Shown here: piece after piece, positions 24,748 to 34,062 of the stretch | Layout of the letters: the number at the start of each line of letters is the position of its first letter | Position numbering within the stretch: the first letter of the stretch is position 1 | NCBI GenBank assembly: GCA_016218805.1 | Contig: JACRCW010000123.1 | Location: forward strand, 1 to 36,325 | DNA from: Deltaproteobacteria bacterium | Lineage (GTDB): Bacteria; Myxococcota; JACRCW01 | Direction of reading: 5' to 3' | DNA: 36,325 nt | Position numbers and translations under genes: made by a program | Notes under the pieces: generated by a model | What the model was told of the DNA's origin: nothing | Seen by the model: the letters and a program-made list of their open reading frames with translations, nothing else | Databases searched by the model: none

Positions 24748-24868
24748 TGCCGATTCTGCGCTGGAACGACGTCGTGGCGCCTTGATTCACGGGGCTGGGC
24801 GCGGGTAAGAGCGCCGGCCGCGGGTCGGCGGAAGCGCGCAAGCGCGCGGGGGCTCGAACGGAGGTGTC

Positions 24869-25966
24869 ATGAAGAGGTGGCCGCTGGTGTTGGGGCTGTG
24901 GCTGGGCGTTTCCACTGCGGTGGCGCGGACGGTGACCATCATGCCGTTTGAGCCCGTGGGCGTGACGCAGGAACAAGCGGACATGCTGGACGGCTATTTC
25001 CGTGACGCGGCCGCGCGCCTGCCCGGCGTGGACGTCATGACCTTGGCCACCACCCGGGAACTGCTGGACGAGGCCGCCAAGGGCGGCTGGAAGACGGACC
25101 TGTCACCCACGTCACTGACGCGCCTGACGCCCATGATGAACAGCGAGGCCTACGTGACGGGGCACGTGTCACACGACGCGGTGGGCCTCAAGGCGGTCAT
25201 CCGGCTGGTCCACGCGGGTACCGCCAACGAGGAGAAGCGCACCGAGCGCAGCGTCATTGCGACGGGAACCGATCCGGCCGCAGGCATGCGCTCCGCCGCG
25301 GTGGAACTGCTGCAGCCGGCGCTGTTCCGCGGCGCCATTGACGTGGTGTGCCCGTCACCGGGACTGCAGGTGGTGCTGGGAACGGAAAGCCAGGGCGAAT
25401 GCCGTGATTCCCGCCTGATGAAAGGCCTGGTGCCCGGCAGCCAGACCGTGCGCGTTCGAAAGGACGGGTTTTCCGATGCACAGCGCCGCGTGGAGGTGCT
25501 GTTTGACCGGACCACGGTGGTGCGCGTCCGCGAGACGGCAGGCGGCCTGGTCATTGACGTGGACAGTGAGACGCGCGAGGGCGGCGGGTTCACGGAGCTC
25601 CCCGCGGTGGCAACGACGACACCGGCGGTCCGTCCGGGCGTAGAGGCTACAAAGAAGGCGGGCGGTGGCGTGAGCCCGCTGCTGGTTGCCGGCGCCGCGG
25701 TGGCGGTGGTGGGCGCGCCGGTGATTCTCCTGGGCGTGGTGGCGGCGGTGGCGGCGGGGGCGCTGACGGCCGCGTGGCCACGCTCCAATGGGCGGCCGTC
25801 GCTGCTGCCGTGGGAGGACGACGTGGCCCTGGTGCTTCCCCGCGTCCTGATCACGCTGGCGGTGGTGCCGCTGGGCATGATCATCGCGGTGGCGGGCCTG
25901 GGCCTGGGCGGGGGCGGCATTGGGCTGATGGTGGCGGGTCTGGTGATGAACGGAGGCGGAGAATGA
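24869..25966 (+). CDS. Exported PEGA-like domain protein with C-terminal membrane helices
   Basis: The 365-residue protein begins with a signal peptide (MKRWPLVLGLWLGVSTAVA, cut before RTVT) after an excellent ribosome binding site, GGAGGT three bases upstream. The mature N-terminus (RTVTIMPFEPVGV, DMLDGYFRDAAARLPGVDV) resembles TolB-N/DUF-type sensors that follow signal peptides in Myxococcota proteins. A PEGA-like stretch (LVPGSQTVRVRKDGFSDAQR, about 190-220) precedes two long hydrophobic segments near the C-terminus (about 270-295 and 325-360). It is probably an envelope protein with an extracytoplasmic sensor region. Its stop overlaps the next gene by ATGA. Confidence 0.75.
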   Translation: MKRWPLVLGLWLGVSTAVARTVTIMPFEPVGVTQEQADMLDGYFRDAAARLPGVDVMTLATTRELLDEAAKGGWKTDLSPTSLTRLTPMMNSEAYVTGHVSHDAVGLKAVIRLVHAGTANEEKRTERSVIATGTDPAAGMRSAAVELLQPALFRGAIDVVCPSPGLQVVLGTESQGECRDSRLMKGLVPGSQTVRVRKDGFSDAQRRVEVLFDRTTVVRVRETAGGLVIDVDSETREGGGFTELPAVATTTPAVRPGVEATKKAGGGVSPLLVAGAAVAVVGAPVILLGVVAAVAAGALTAAWPRSNGRPSLLPWEDDVALVLPRVLITLAVVPLGMIIAVAGLGLGGGGIGLMVAGLVMNGGGE

Positions 25967-27621
25967 AGACGACTTGGTCAGGCTTTGGCATCACGGTGGT
26001 GGCGGCGTTGAGCGCGGGGTGTCCGTGGTTCACCCCGGCCACCTGCAAGAGCGACTCGGACTGCGCGGCGGATTCTTATTGCGACGCTGCCGCCGGCGGC
26101 TGCCGCCAGGGGGCGCGCGACGGTGGCGCGTCGTCGTCATCGTCCTCGTCTTCGTCTTCGTCGTCCGGGGTGACCTCGGGCAGTTCGGCATCGCGGTCGT
26201 CGTCGGCGGGCGGGTTGTCCTCAGGGAGCAGCGGCAGCGGCGGCAGCAGCCGGGCGTCGTCGGGTGGGACGTCGGGAAGCAGCAGTGCGGTGGTGAGTTC
26301 GTCCGCGCTGCCGGTGGTGTGCCCCTTGGAGTGCGGGCGCACGGCGGACGCGGGGCATGTGTCGGGCTGGTCCTGCAGCGGACCCACCACGGACCTGGCG
26401 TCCTGCCGCGTGGGGACGTGCGAGGACGGGTTCAAGGACTGCGCTACTCCGGCGGGAGCGCAGTGCGCTACGGACGTCCGCACCGATGTGGACAATTGCG
26501 GGGATTGCGGTGTGAGGGTCAGCGACTACCCGGGGGCGAGCGGGTGCGTGAACCGCGGACTGGTATGCGGGGCGAGCACCGCGTGCGAGGGTCCGACGGG
26601 GTACTGCGTGCCGATGGGCGATGGTGGCTTGGGGTGCACGGCGTGCATCACCGACAACGACTGCAGCGGGGATGTCTGCTGCAATGGGGTGTGCGTGCCG
26701 GTGGGCAGCGCTCCGTGCGGGTGCGAGCTTGCAGTGCCAGCGCTGCCCGGCGAGGCGTGCACGAGTGGTTCCGCCGGGCTGCGGTGTATAGCGCTCACGG
26801 GCCAGTTGGCCTCCACGGCGGCGGATGTGCACGCCGGGGTGTGCGGATGCACGCCCGCGGTGGACGGCGGCACGGTGGCGGACACGATGTGCACGATGAG
26901 CGGGAGTTTCCTGGGATTGTGCGGGTCGCGGCAGCGTGACGGCGGGGTGACGGGGGAATGCGTCCCGCAGAACACGCCGGCGCGCACCGACGCAGGACCG
27001 GCGGTCAACTGCGGCTATGAGGGGATCACGTGCAGCCCGGTGATCGGCGGATTGAGCTGTTTTGCGGGGACGGCCGGCAGCGCGGGAGTGGGCTATTGCG
27101 CGTGTTCCAGCTTGGGAGATTATGAGGCGTGCGCAACGCCGGTGCGTGATTCCATCGGGCTGCCGCACGTCGCGGCGAGTCAATGTTTGCAGTTGACGGG
27201 CGGGATCAAGTGCGCCTGTGCTGGCGCGGGCAACACCGCGTGTTCCCCGGGGAGCGCACTTCCGGATTGTTGCGCACCGGACGGGTGCAAGAACCTACGG
27301 GGGGATCCCTTGAACTGCGGCGGGTGCGGAGTGGCGTGTTCTACGGCGGGCACGATTGCGAACCCCGGCTGCAACCGGGACGCGCGCGATGCTGGCCTCG
27401 ATGTGTACGCCTGCGCCTGCGACGACTCCTTGCAGTGCAGTGGTCCGACCGACAGTTGTCAGCCCGTCGCTGGAGTGACCAGGTGCGTGTGCAACGGATT
27501 CAGGGATCAGGCAACCGGCGGGCGGGTGCTCGCATGCCCGGTAGGCATGACCTGTTGTGCAGAGGGATGCTGTGACAAGGCCTGCGCCGACGCGACGCGC
27601 ACCTGCATCACGCATCCCTGA
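25963..27621 (+). CDS. Cys-rich Ser-linker lipoprotein
   Basis: The 552-residue protein has a lipoprotein signal (VVAALSAGC, Cys20), a Cys-rich N-terminal stretch and a Ser-rich linker. Many Cys-rich modules follow, including NCGDCG and LNCGGCGVAC-type motifs like those in myxobacterial surface proteins. It would be tethered on the outside of the envelope; the Cys modules probably form disulfides. GGAGG precedes the ATG, and the ATGA overlap with the upstream PEGA-like gene shows coupling. It is the middle gene of a PEGA/lipoprotein/PEGA operon. A function is not recognisable. Confidence 0.8.
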   Translation: MKTTWSGFGITVVAALSAGCPWFTPATCKSDSDCAADSYCDAAAGGCRQGARDGGASSSSSSSSSSSSGVTSGSSASRSSSAGGLSSGSSGSGGSSRASSGGTSGSSSAVVSSSALPVVCPLECGRTADAGHVSGWSCSGPTTDLASCRVGTCEDGFKDCATPAGAQCATDVRTDVDNCGDCGVRVSDYPGASGCVNRGLVCGASTACEGPTGYCVPMGDGGLGCTACITDNDCSGDVCCNGVCVPVGSAPCGCELAVPALPGEACTSGSAGLRCIALTGQLASTAADVHAGVCGCTPAVDGGTVADTMCTMSGSFLGLCGSRQRDGGVTGECVPQNTPARTDAGPAVNCGYEGITCSPVIGGLSCFAGTAGSAGVGYCACSSLGDYEACATPVRDSIGLPHVAASQCLQLTGGIKCACAGAGNTACSPGSALPDCCAPDGCKNLRGDPLNCGGCGVACSTAGTIANPGCNRDARDAGLDVYACACDDSLQCSGPTDSCQPVAGVTRCVCNGFRDQATGGRVLACPVGMTCCAEGCCDKACADATRTCITHP

Positions 27622-27669
27622 GCGGAGGTGGCGGTACCGCGGCGGACCGACAGACCCAGGAAGGTGCCC

Positions 27670-29859
27670 ATGAACGTGTTCCCCTCGCCGAGTGCGTCGC
27701 CTCCCCCCTTGGGGGGGAGGTCGCCGCGGCGCGACGCGCCGCGGCGGGTGGGGGGTGGCGTCCAACCGGCCCGGCTGCCACGGCGCACTCCGGTGCTGTT
27801 TGCGCTCGCCGTCACGCTCCTCTCCACGACCGCGCGCGCGCAGGATGACCGCGAAATAGCGGTGGTGCCGCTGCGCAACTCCCTGGGTGACGCCACCGAC
27901 GCCGCCGACCAGGTGCGCTCCCATCTGCGTGACGCCGGTGCGCGCATCCTTCCGAAGACCGACACCATTCAGCGGCTGCTGGGACCACGGACCACCGGGT
28001 CTCCTGTGGACACCGCTGCCGCGCAGCGGAGCTTTCAGCAGGTCAACAACCTGATGCTGAATGAACGCTTCCGAGAGGCCTACAAGTCGCTGGAAGCGAC
28101 CGTGACGGCGCTCGAGAACGACCCCCAACCGTCCGCGGAAAAGACAGATATCCTCCGTGAGGCGCGCATCCGCATGGCGCTGGTGGCGCTCAACGAGGCG
28201 GGTTCGCGTGAGACCGGGCAGGCCAACACGGAGCAGGGGCGGCTGGCGCAGCAGGCGTTGGCGCGGGTGGTCATGTTGGATCCCGCGTTTTCCCTGGACG
28301 TGGGGAAATACCCGCCGCGCCTCCGCCTGCTGCTGGACCGTGCGCGCGCGGACACGGCGCGCCGTCCGCGCGCTGCTGTGGAGGTTGAGAGTCACCCGTC
28401 CGGCGCCAACGTGTTCCTGGAGGGCCGCCTGCTGGGGCAGGCGCCGTTGAAGCTGGCCTCCGTGGCGCCCACCGGCACGTACCGCGTGTGGGCCGAATAC
28501 CAGGGCCGCCGTTCCAACGTGCGCTCCGTGGAACTCCGCGCGGACGACGTCACGCGCGTCTCCATCGACCTGGTGCTGGAGGGCATGCTCCGCTCCGCGG
28601 ACGGTTCCGTGGAAGTCCTCCCGTCCGACGTGGAGGACACCGCCGCGCCGGAAATCGCCGCGGCGCTGGCGGTGCGGATGGTGGCGTTTGTTGCGCGGCG
28701 GCCGGGCACGTTGGGCGTGATGCTGTATGACGCGGACCGCGGCCTGGTGGTGCGGCGCGGCGAAACCGCGGACAACACTCCGGACGCGACGAAAGTCCTG
28801 GCGCGGCTGGTGTCCCCCGGCGTGGTGGGATCCGAGGTGCAGGCGTTTGCCGCGGACGCGGCGGACATGGGGTTGCCCCAGCAGGTGGCGTTTTGGGCCA
28901 CGGGTGCGCAGGCGGCGGCGGCGGACGCCGCGCGCGGCGCGTCGGTGGCGCTGGCGGAGCTGTCCGCGCCGGAGGTGCAGCTCGCTTCGCGTGACGTGTT
29001 GGAGCGGTGCCGCAGCGACGTGGCGTGCATGCTGGCGGCGCTGGGCAAGGACGGGGCGCAGCGCGCCGTCCAGGTGGAGGTGATGCCGGGGCGGCCGCTG
29101 GGGCGCGTGGAGGCGGCGCTTTTTGACGTGCAGAGCGGGCAGGAGCTGCGCCGGGTCACGCTGCGTTTTGCGGAGGGCACCGCGTCTGAGGGTGCACGCA
29201 ATGCGGTGTGGCGTCTGGTGCGGCCCTCCGGTTGCGCCGGCGCGGTGACGCTGCAGTCCCCGCGTGACGGGCTCAACGTGCTGTGGGACGGCGTGCCGCT
29301 GGGCCAGACGCCGCTGGTGCCACTCCAGGGCGTGCCGGCGGGGCGGCACGTGCTGCGCGTGATGGGAACCGGCCTCACGGACGCGGAAATGGTGGTGGAG
29401 GTCCCGTTGCGCGCCGAGGCAACGGTGACCGTGCAGGTGGAAGCGGAGCGCATTGAGCTGCTGGCGCGGAAACCGGCGGCCGCGCGCGCAGCGACCACGG
29501 AAACAGCCAGCCCCGTGGCGACGGAGGACGAGGAACCGCGGCCACGCCGTCCGGTGTGGGCGCTGGCGGTGGCGGGCGCGGGTGCGGTGGGCTGCGCATT
29601 GCTGGCTCCCGTCGGGCTGGCCGCGCTGGCAACGGGTATTGGCGGGACGGCGTGGTCTGCCACGTTCCAGCGCGATGCGCAGGGCGGCGTGGTGCTGGAG
29701 GAGGGCGAGACGCTGGAGCAGGCCCAACGGCGGATCATGCTGGGAGCCGGGATTGCCGGGGGCGGATTCCTCGGTGCGGGCGCCGTTGCGTTGGCCGCCA
29801 CGGGTGCGCTGGCGGTGGTGGCCGCGGGAATCGTGTTGTTCCTGGTGCTGCGGGTGTGA
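27670..29859 (+). CDS. Exported PEGA-domain protein with C-terminal membrane helices; signal region contains a repeat insertion
   Basis: The 729-residue protein has two PEGA-like domains (about 240-300, VEVESHPSGANVFLEGRLLG; and about 520-590, VTLQSPRDGLNVLWDGVPLG). It also has a helical N-terminal region and hydrophobic C-terminal segments (about 625-655 and 690-728). PEGA domains are beta-rich modules of surface and membrane sensor proteins. AGGAAGG upstream supports ATG 27670. The signal core (VLFALAVTLLSTTARA, cut near residue 57) sits unusually far from the start, because residues about 11-30 are coded by palindromic repeat E3. A downstream start at GTG 27748 or 27793 lacks a good ribosome binding site. 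It shares layout with the 24869 protein. Confidence 0.78.
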   Translation: MNVFPSPSASPPPLGGRSPRRDAPRRVGGGVQPARLPRRTPVLFALAVTLLSTTARAQDDREIAVVPLRNSLGDATDAADQVRSHLRDAGARILPKTDTIQRLLGPRTTGSPVDTAAAQRSFQQVNNLMLNERFREAYKSLEATVTALENDPQPSAEKTDILREARIRMALVALNEAGSRETGQANTEQGRLAQQALARVVMLDPAFSLDVGKYPPRLRLLLDRARADTARRPRAAVEVESHPSGANVFLEGRLLGQAPLKLASVAPTGTYRVWAEYQGRRSNVRSVELRADDVTRVSIDLVLEGMLRSADGSVEVLPSDVEDTAAPEIAAALAVRMVAFVARRPGTLGVMLYDADRGLVVRRGETADNTPDATKVLARLVSPGVVGSEVQAFAADAADMGLPQQVAFWATGAQAAAADAARGASVALAELSAPEVQLASRDVLERCRSDVACMLAALGKDGAQRAVQVEVMPGRPLGRVEAALFDVQSGQELRRVTLRFAEGTASEGARNAVWRLVRPSGCAGAVTLQSPRDGLNVLWDGVPLGQTPLVPLQGVPAGRHVLRVMGTGLTDAEMVVEVPLRAEATVTVQVEAERIELLARKPAAARAATTETASPVATEDEEPRPRRPVWALAVAGAGAVGCALLAPVGLAALATGIGGTAWSATFQRDAQGGVVLEEGETLEQAQRRIMLGAGIAGGGFLGAGAVALAATGALAVVAAGIVLFLVLRV
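27700..27758 (+). repeat. Bipartite palindromic repeat, copy E3, inside the CDS
   Basis: Hairpin A has arms CCTCCCCC (27700-27707) and GGGGGAGG (27713-27720). Hairpin B is a perfect 11-bp stem (27722-27732 and 27736-27746), followed by GGTGGGGGGTGG. The element starts at codon 11 of the PEGA gene and keeps the frame, encoding a Pro/Gly/Arg-rich stretch before the signal-peptide core. Confidence 0.88.
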
Positions 29860-29875
29860 CGCGCGCCCGGGCGGA

Positions 29876-31603
29876 TCAGAGCGCCAGTCTCGTCGTCACC
29901 GACGGGCCAAAGAGCACGTCCAGGTTGCTCGCGCGGTCGTAATATCCGCGGTCACAGCAGCGGTTGCGCCGCGCAAAGCCCTCCCGGGCGGTGTAGAATA
30001 CCGCGTAATAGTGCACCGCGAGTTGTACCCCAAGTTCCACCTGGAAAAACGGCAATTCAAAGAGATACGCCGGCCGCAGCTCCATCCCGATATAGTTGGG
30101 CGGGCGCGCGTAGCCACTGCGGACCATCTTCCCGTCCTGCAGCGTGTACGTCTGCTCCAGGATATCCTGGGGTTGCGGCACGGGCGTGGACCGGTTGCGG
30201 CGCAGCACCATAGGCACCACAAACCCGGCACCCAGCGCGGCGTCCGTGGCCAGCGCCCCAAAACGGCCCTGCCACGGGCGCCACACCAGCCGCACCGTAG
30301 GGCGGATGCCGTGGTACCAGAGGTCCGCAAACGGCTCGCGCGTGGTGGGTTTCCCGAAGACGAGCAGTTCCCCCGTGTAGCCAACGCGCAATGACAGATC
30401 GAGATCCTCCGCGCTGTACAGCCGCCAGCCCGCGTACAGGTGCACCGTCTGCCACGTGGAGGGAATGGGGCAGATTTCGCGGAGCACGCCTGGAAGCCGG
30501 AACGGGCAGCCCAGGTCCGGCCGGGTCCGGCCGTTGAGTGATGGGTTTCCTATGGGTTCAGGCAGGCGGGCCAGCGCCGGCGGGACGTAGTCCGTGTATG
30601 AGAACAGGTGGCCATTGAGCCGTCCGCCCACAATGAGCCCGAATGGCGCGTGGTACTCGGCGTCCAACGACAGCGCGGCGGTGACGACGTCCAACCGGTA
30701 GTTTCCCAGCGGGTCATTGAATGCATTGCTTTGGAACCGCTGGAGGAAATACCAGCTGTTGGCGCCCACTCCCAGCACCAGGCCGCGGCCAATGGGCCGT
30801 CCGTCAAGAATGCCGGGAATTCGGCGCGGAGGTGGTCTCCCGGCCGGCGGCGTGATGGCGGGCGCGGGCGCCTCCGGTGCGCGCGGCGGCGGCGGCACGG
30901 CAACTTCCGGCGGCGCGTGCGTGGCAAAGTCCGGCGAACCTTCGGGAATGAACTCCGGCGCGGCCGGAGGCGGCGCCCACGGCCGGCTGCCACCGGGGCG
31001 TGGCTCCGCATCAGCGGGATCCCGCACCACCAGCTTGAGGACCCACCCCAGCGGCTCGCCGTCGCGCGTGCACAGGAGGAACAGCCCGTCCTCGCTGACG
31101 GCTTTCACTTCCAGCGTGTCCCCCGCCATCACGTCGTCCGTGATGGCCGCCAGCAGGGACGGTTCCGCGTGCGCCAGCGCCCCGCCGGGAGACGTCACCG
31201 AATACCGCGTGGGGCCCGCAGGGATGGCCGGTGGGTCACCCAACGCCAGCGGGCGCGCCCGCGGGTCCAGCCAGCCGGCTTTGCCTTGTTCCGTCTCGAC
31301 GAGGATCCAGCCCGAGCCCTCAGCGGTGCGCACCCGCGGGAGACAGCGGTCCGTCCGCACAACGCGGTGGACGCCAAACGCCTCCGCCGGCCCCAGGCGC
31401 AGCACGGCGCCACGGCGCGCAAGCACCTGCGTGTCAGCGCAGGCCCCGTCACGGGGCGCCTGTCCGGACGGCCCCTCCCGTTTCTGTCCGGTGGGCGCCG
31501 CGGGGGCGGTGGTCTTTTCACGGGGTTTCTCACGCGCGGGCGCGGCCAGCGCGACGGCGGGCGCGAGCAGGAGCGCCGGCCAGGCAATGAAACGGAGGGG
31601 CAT
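29876..31603 (-). CDS. SH3-like domain plus outer-membrane beta-barrel protein
   Basis: The 575-residue protein has a signal peptide (cut near ALA-APA) and two SH3-like/GW stretches (for example RTAEGSGWILVETEQGKAGWLD and EDGLFLLCTRDGEPLGWVLKLVV). A Pro-rich linker (about 205-265) is followed by a beta-rich C-terminal region with alternating aromatic and hydrophobic residues, ending in SVTTRLAL. A barrel of about 300 residues in the outer membrane is likely, with SH3-like parts binding peptidoglycan or peptide in the periplasm. It is 12 bp after the stop of the upstream lipoprotein gene (same operon) and converges with the PEGA gene, 16 bp apart. Confidence 0.75.
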   Translation of the reverse strand: MPLRFIAWPALLLAPAVALAAPAREKPREKTTAPAAPTGQKREGPSGQAPRDGACADTQVLARRGAVLRLGPAEAFGVHRVVRTDRCLPRVRTAEGSGWILVETEQGKAGWLDPRARPLALGDPPAIPAGPTRYSVTSPGGALAHAEPSLLAAITDDVMAGDTLEVKAVSEDGLFLLCTRDGEPLGWVLKLVVRDPADAEPRPGGSRPWAPPPAAPEFIPEGSPDFATHAPPEVAVPPPPRAPEAPAPAITPPAGRPPPRRIPGILDGRPIGRGLVLGVGANSWYFLQRFQSNAFNDPLGNYRLDVVTAALSLDAEYHAPFGLIVGGRLNGHLFSYTDYVPPALARLPEPIGNPSLNGRTRPDLGCPFRLPGVLREICPIPSTWQTVHLYAGWRLYSAEDLDLSLRVGYTGELLVFGKPTTREPFADLWYHGIRPTVRLVWRPWQGRFGALATDAALGAGFVVPMVLRRNRSTPVPQPQDILEQTYTLQDGKMVRSGYARPPNYIGMELRPAYLFELPFFQVELGVQLAVHYYAVFYTAREGFARRNRCCDRGYYDRASNLDVLFGPSVTTRLAL

Positions 31604-31615
31604 GCGCTTGCGAAT

Positions 31616-34045
31616 CTAGCGCAGCGGTCCCTGCGCCTCCACCCGCCGTGCGCTCCGTCGGCGGCAGGCCGACCGCAGCAGCGCGAGCATCACGATCCCC
31701 GACAGGGAGGGCGTCGCAGCGGGCACCGCGCACGTGCACCCCTGGGCCGGCGCACCGCCGGGCGCGTCCCCGCCCGACCCGGTTCCGTCGCCGTCACCGG
31801 GGTTGCCGCCGGGAGTGTCGGTGCCGGACCCCGGGTTGGTTGTGGTGCCCGGGCAGCCCGCGGCAACGTCGGTGATGGACAACTCATCAATGCCCGCCTC
31901 CACAATGTTCTGCTCGTCACCCAGGTCACCGATGACGAAACGCAGTTTGACCTTGTGCGCTGCTCCCGCAGTCACGCCGGCGACGTCCGCCAGGCGGATT
32001 GCCTTGTCCTTCCATTGGAAGTCGTTGGATGCGTCGCGGTCCACCTCGGTCCACGCGCCGTCGTCCACGCGGAGCAGGGTCACCAGGTCATCGCCGGTGC
32101 CGTCGCGCAGTTCGCCCGCCTGGACGTCCACCACAAACGCTGAATGCCAGCTTTTCCAACGCACCACCGGGTCCACCAGTCCTGCCAGGTCCAGCGGTGT
32201 TGTCTCCAACGTGGTGGTCCCGTCGTCGACGTCCGTGGCGCCCACCTGCTCGGGATCCGCGCCGGCCGCACCCGGGTCCGTGAAGAAACCGTGGCTGCCA
32301 TCCGGCGTGACGTCGTCACCCGGCTGGCCAATGACCTGCGTGGCGCCGTAACGGCGCAGGTCCGTGAGTTGCGGCACGCCCCACGCCCATGCTCCGTGGA
32401 CCGCGCTGTCCGTGCCGTCGGGATTCACCGTCCAGCCGGGAAGGGACTCCAGCGCGTCGCTACCCACGGTGCGCAGCCCAACGGGAAGGCGCGCAGATTG
32501 AGTGATCGGTCGCGGACCGTCGGTGGTCAGCGTGGCGGTCAGGGTCAGCACGCTCCCGCACGCCAGCGTGTCCGCCGGCGTGACGGTGAACGCCAGCGTT
32601 GACATCGTGCCGGCGGCCAGAGCGGGGAGCGCAACCTGGGCCGGCGTGACCACGCCGGTCTCCGCCGCCAGCGCGAGCATGGCGGGCAGGGAGTCCGCGC
32701 TGCCGGTGTTCTCAACGGTCACCTCCACCGGGAGGTCACGGCCGGGCAACACCGGTTCCGCCGCCGCGGCGCCGGTCACGCGGGGCGCGGAGACCTTGAG
32801 CCGCGCGGTGGCGCAATTGCCGGACAACGCGGTGCACACCGAGGCGCGCCCGCCCGTCCATTCGCCGAACTTGCGCTCCCAGGTGAGCCGGAACGCGTCC
32901 ACCTGCTCCGCCAGTTGCTGCGCATCCGCCGCCGTCTGGCCCGGCTGCGTGATCACCACCAGTGCCACGTTGAAGTCCTTCTGCGTGGTCTCTGACGACG
33001 GCACGCGCGGCCCCAGCGCCGCGATCACGTGGTCCACCGTGAGGTCCACCCGTGTGCCCGTCACCGTCAGCCCGCGCCGCAACACGCTGGTGGCTGTCAC
33101 CGCCTGGCCGCCGTAGCGCGCGCCCGTGATCACGTAGAACGGGTCAACCTCCTCCGGCGCGTGGAGCCCCATCAGGTACAGGTCCAGCGTGGAGAAACGT
33201 GACTTCTGCGAGATGTTGAATTGCTGGTCGCTGAAGACCTCCGCCGCGGTGAACGTCCCGTTGCCGTTGTCCCGCCACGCAATGCCGTCCTGCACCGACG
33301 TGTAGACGTCCCCGCTCATGTCAGCCGGCCCGGTGTGCATCAGCGCGGACCAGTGCGCCTGGTCCCGGCCCAGCAGCACGTCGCTGACCTGGCCGCTGTC
33401 CAGGCCGTCCTTTTTCACCTTCGCAAACGCCAGCCACCGGTGCGTCAGCTCCTGGCCCATGATCGGGTAGGCGGCGGAGGTCTCGTCGGTGATCGGCAGG
33501 CCGTCCACCTGCGCGTACGCCGCCGGGTGGTTCATGTTCAGGAACCCCTGCAACCGCCCCGTGGAACCGAAGAAGTCACTGAGGTCCACCGGGTCCTGCC
33601 CCGTGCCGCGCTCCTCCGCCTTGATGGTGGAGAAATACGCAAAGCCCGGGTTGGAGAGGTCCTCAAACGCCGGGAACACAACCACGAAGTCAAAGTGGTC
33701 CCCCTCCTCCTCAATGACCTGGCGCGTGATGCGCGGAAGGTCCTGCTTGCCCTGGTCCATCCGCAGGCCGTACCCGCTGTTTCCTTGCGTCGTGATCGTG
33801 GAGACGTTCGTGCTGTCTCCTTCAATCACCTTCACCTCGCCCACCACGGTGCTGACCGCGTAGCGCTCCACGCGTGACGGCGGCGCCTGCGTGACGTCGA
33901 CGCGGGCATCGGCGCGCGGGCGCCAGTCACTGTGACGGAAGAACTCCTCCAGCTCGCGCGCACCCAGCGGCAGGTCCGGCGCATCTCCGCACGCTGCCAA
34001 CAACGGAAGACCCGCCGCCAGGAACCACTTCGCCGACACCCTCAT
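31616..34045 (-). CDS. Surface lipoprotein with MYXO-CTERM-like tail and protease-like region
   Basis: The 809-residue protein starts with a lipoprotein signal (LPLLAAC, Cys19). The C-terminus has GCTCAVPAATPSLSGIVML, a hydrophobic helix and an Arg-rich end (CRRRSARR), like the MYXO-CTERM sorting signal of myxobacteria. Residues 198-202 are QELTH, in the context AYPIMGQELTHRWLAF. This resembles the HExxH zinc-protease motif but has Gln in place of the first His. A CARDB/Ig-like region (around 490-610) and a lectin-like region (around 615-760) may follow. The ATG at 34045 is fixed by the lipoprotein signal. It is upstream of the beta-barrel gene in the same transcript. It may be a surface-displayed, possibly inactive, metalloprotease-like adhesin. 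Confidence 0.75.
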   Translation of the reverse strand: MRVSAKWFLAAGLPLLAACGDAPDLPLGARELEEFFRHSDWRPRADARVDVTQAPPSRVERYAVSTVVGEVKVIEGDSTNVSTITTQGNSGYGLRMDQGKQDLPRITRQVIEEEGDHFDFVVVFPAFEDLSNPGFAYFSTIKAEERGTGQDPVDLSDFFGSTGRLQGFLNMNHPAAYAQVDGLPITDETSAAYPIMGQELTHRWLAFAKVKKDGLDSGQVSDVLLGRDQAHWSALMHTGPADMSGDVYTSVQDGIAWRDNGNGTFTAAEVFSDQQFNISQKSRFSTLDLYLMGLHAPEEVDPFYVITGARYGGQAVTATSVLRRGLTVTGTRVDLTVDHVIAALGPRVPSSETTQKDFNVALVVITQPGQTAADAQQLAEQVDAFRLTWERKFGEWTGGRASVCTALSGNCATARLKVSAPRVTGAAAAEPVLPGRDLPVEVTVENTGSADSLPAMLALAAETGVVTPAQVALPALAAGTMSTLAFTVTPADTLACGSVLTLTATLTTDGPRPITQSARLPVGLRTVGSDALESLPGWTVNPDGTDSAVHGAWAWGVPQLTDLRRYGATQVIGQPGDDVTPDGSHGFFTDPGAAGADPEQVGATDVDDGTTTLETTPLDLAGLVDPVVRWKSWHSAFVVDVQAGELRDGTGDDLVTLLRVDDGAWTEVDRDASNDFQWKDKAIRLADVAGVTAGAAHKVKLRFVIGDLGDEQNIVEAGIDELSITDVAAGCPGTTTNPGSGTDTPGGNPGDGDGTGSGGDAPGGAPAQGCTCAVPAATPSLSGIVMLALLRSACRRRSARRVEAQGPLR

Positions 34046-34062
34046 CGTAATCGCCGTTTCTC

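Noticed and set aside
27295..29727. 810-codon minus-strand frame opposite the PEGA gene
   Set aside because: Long only because of GC bias; His/Arg/Gln-rich, no motifs.
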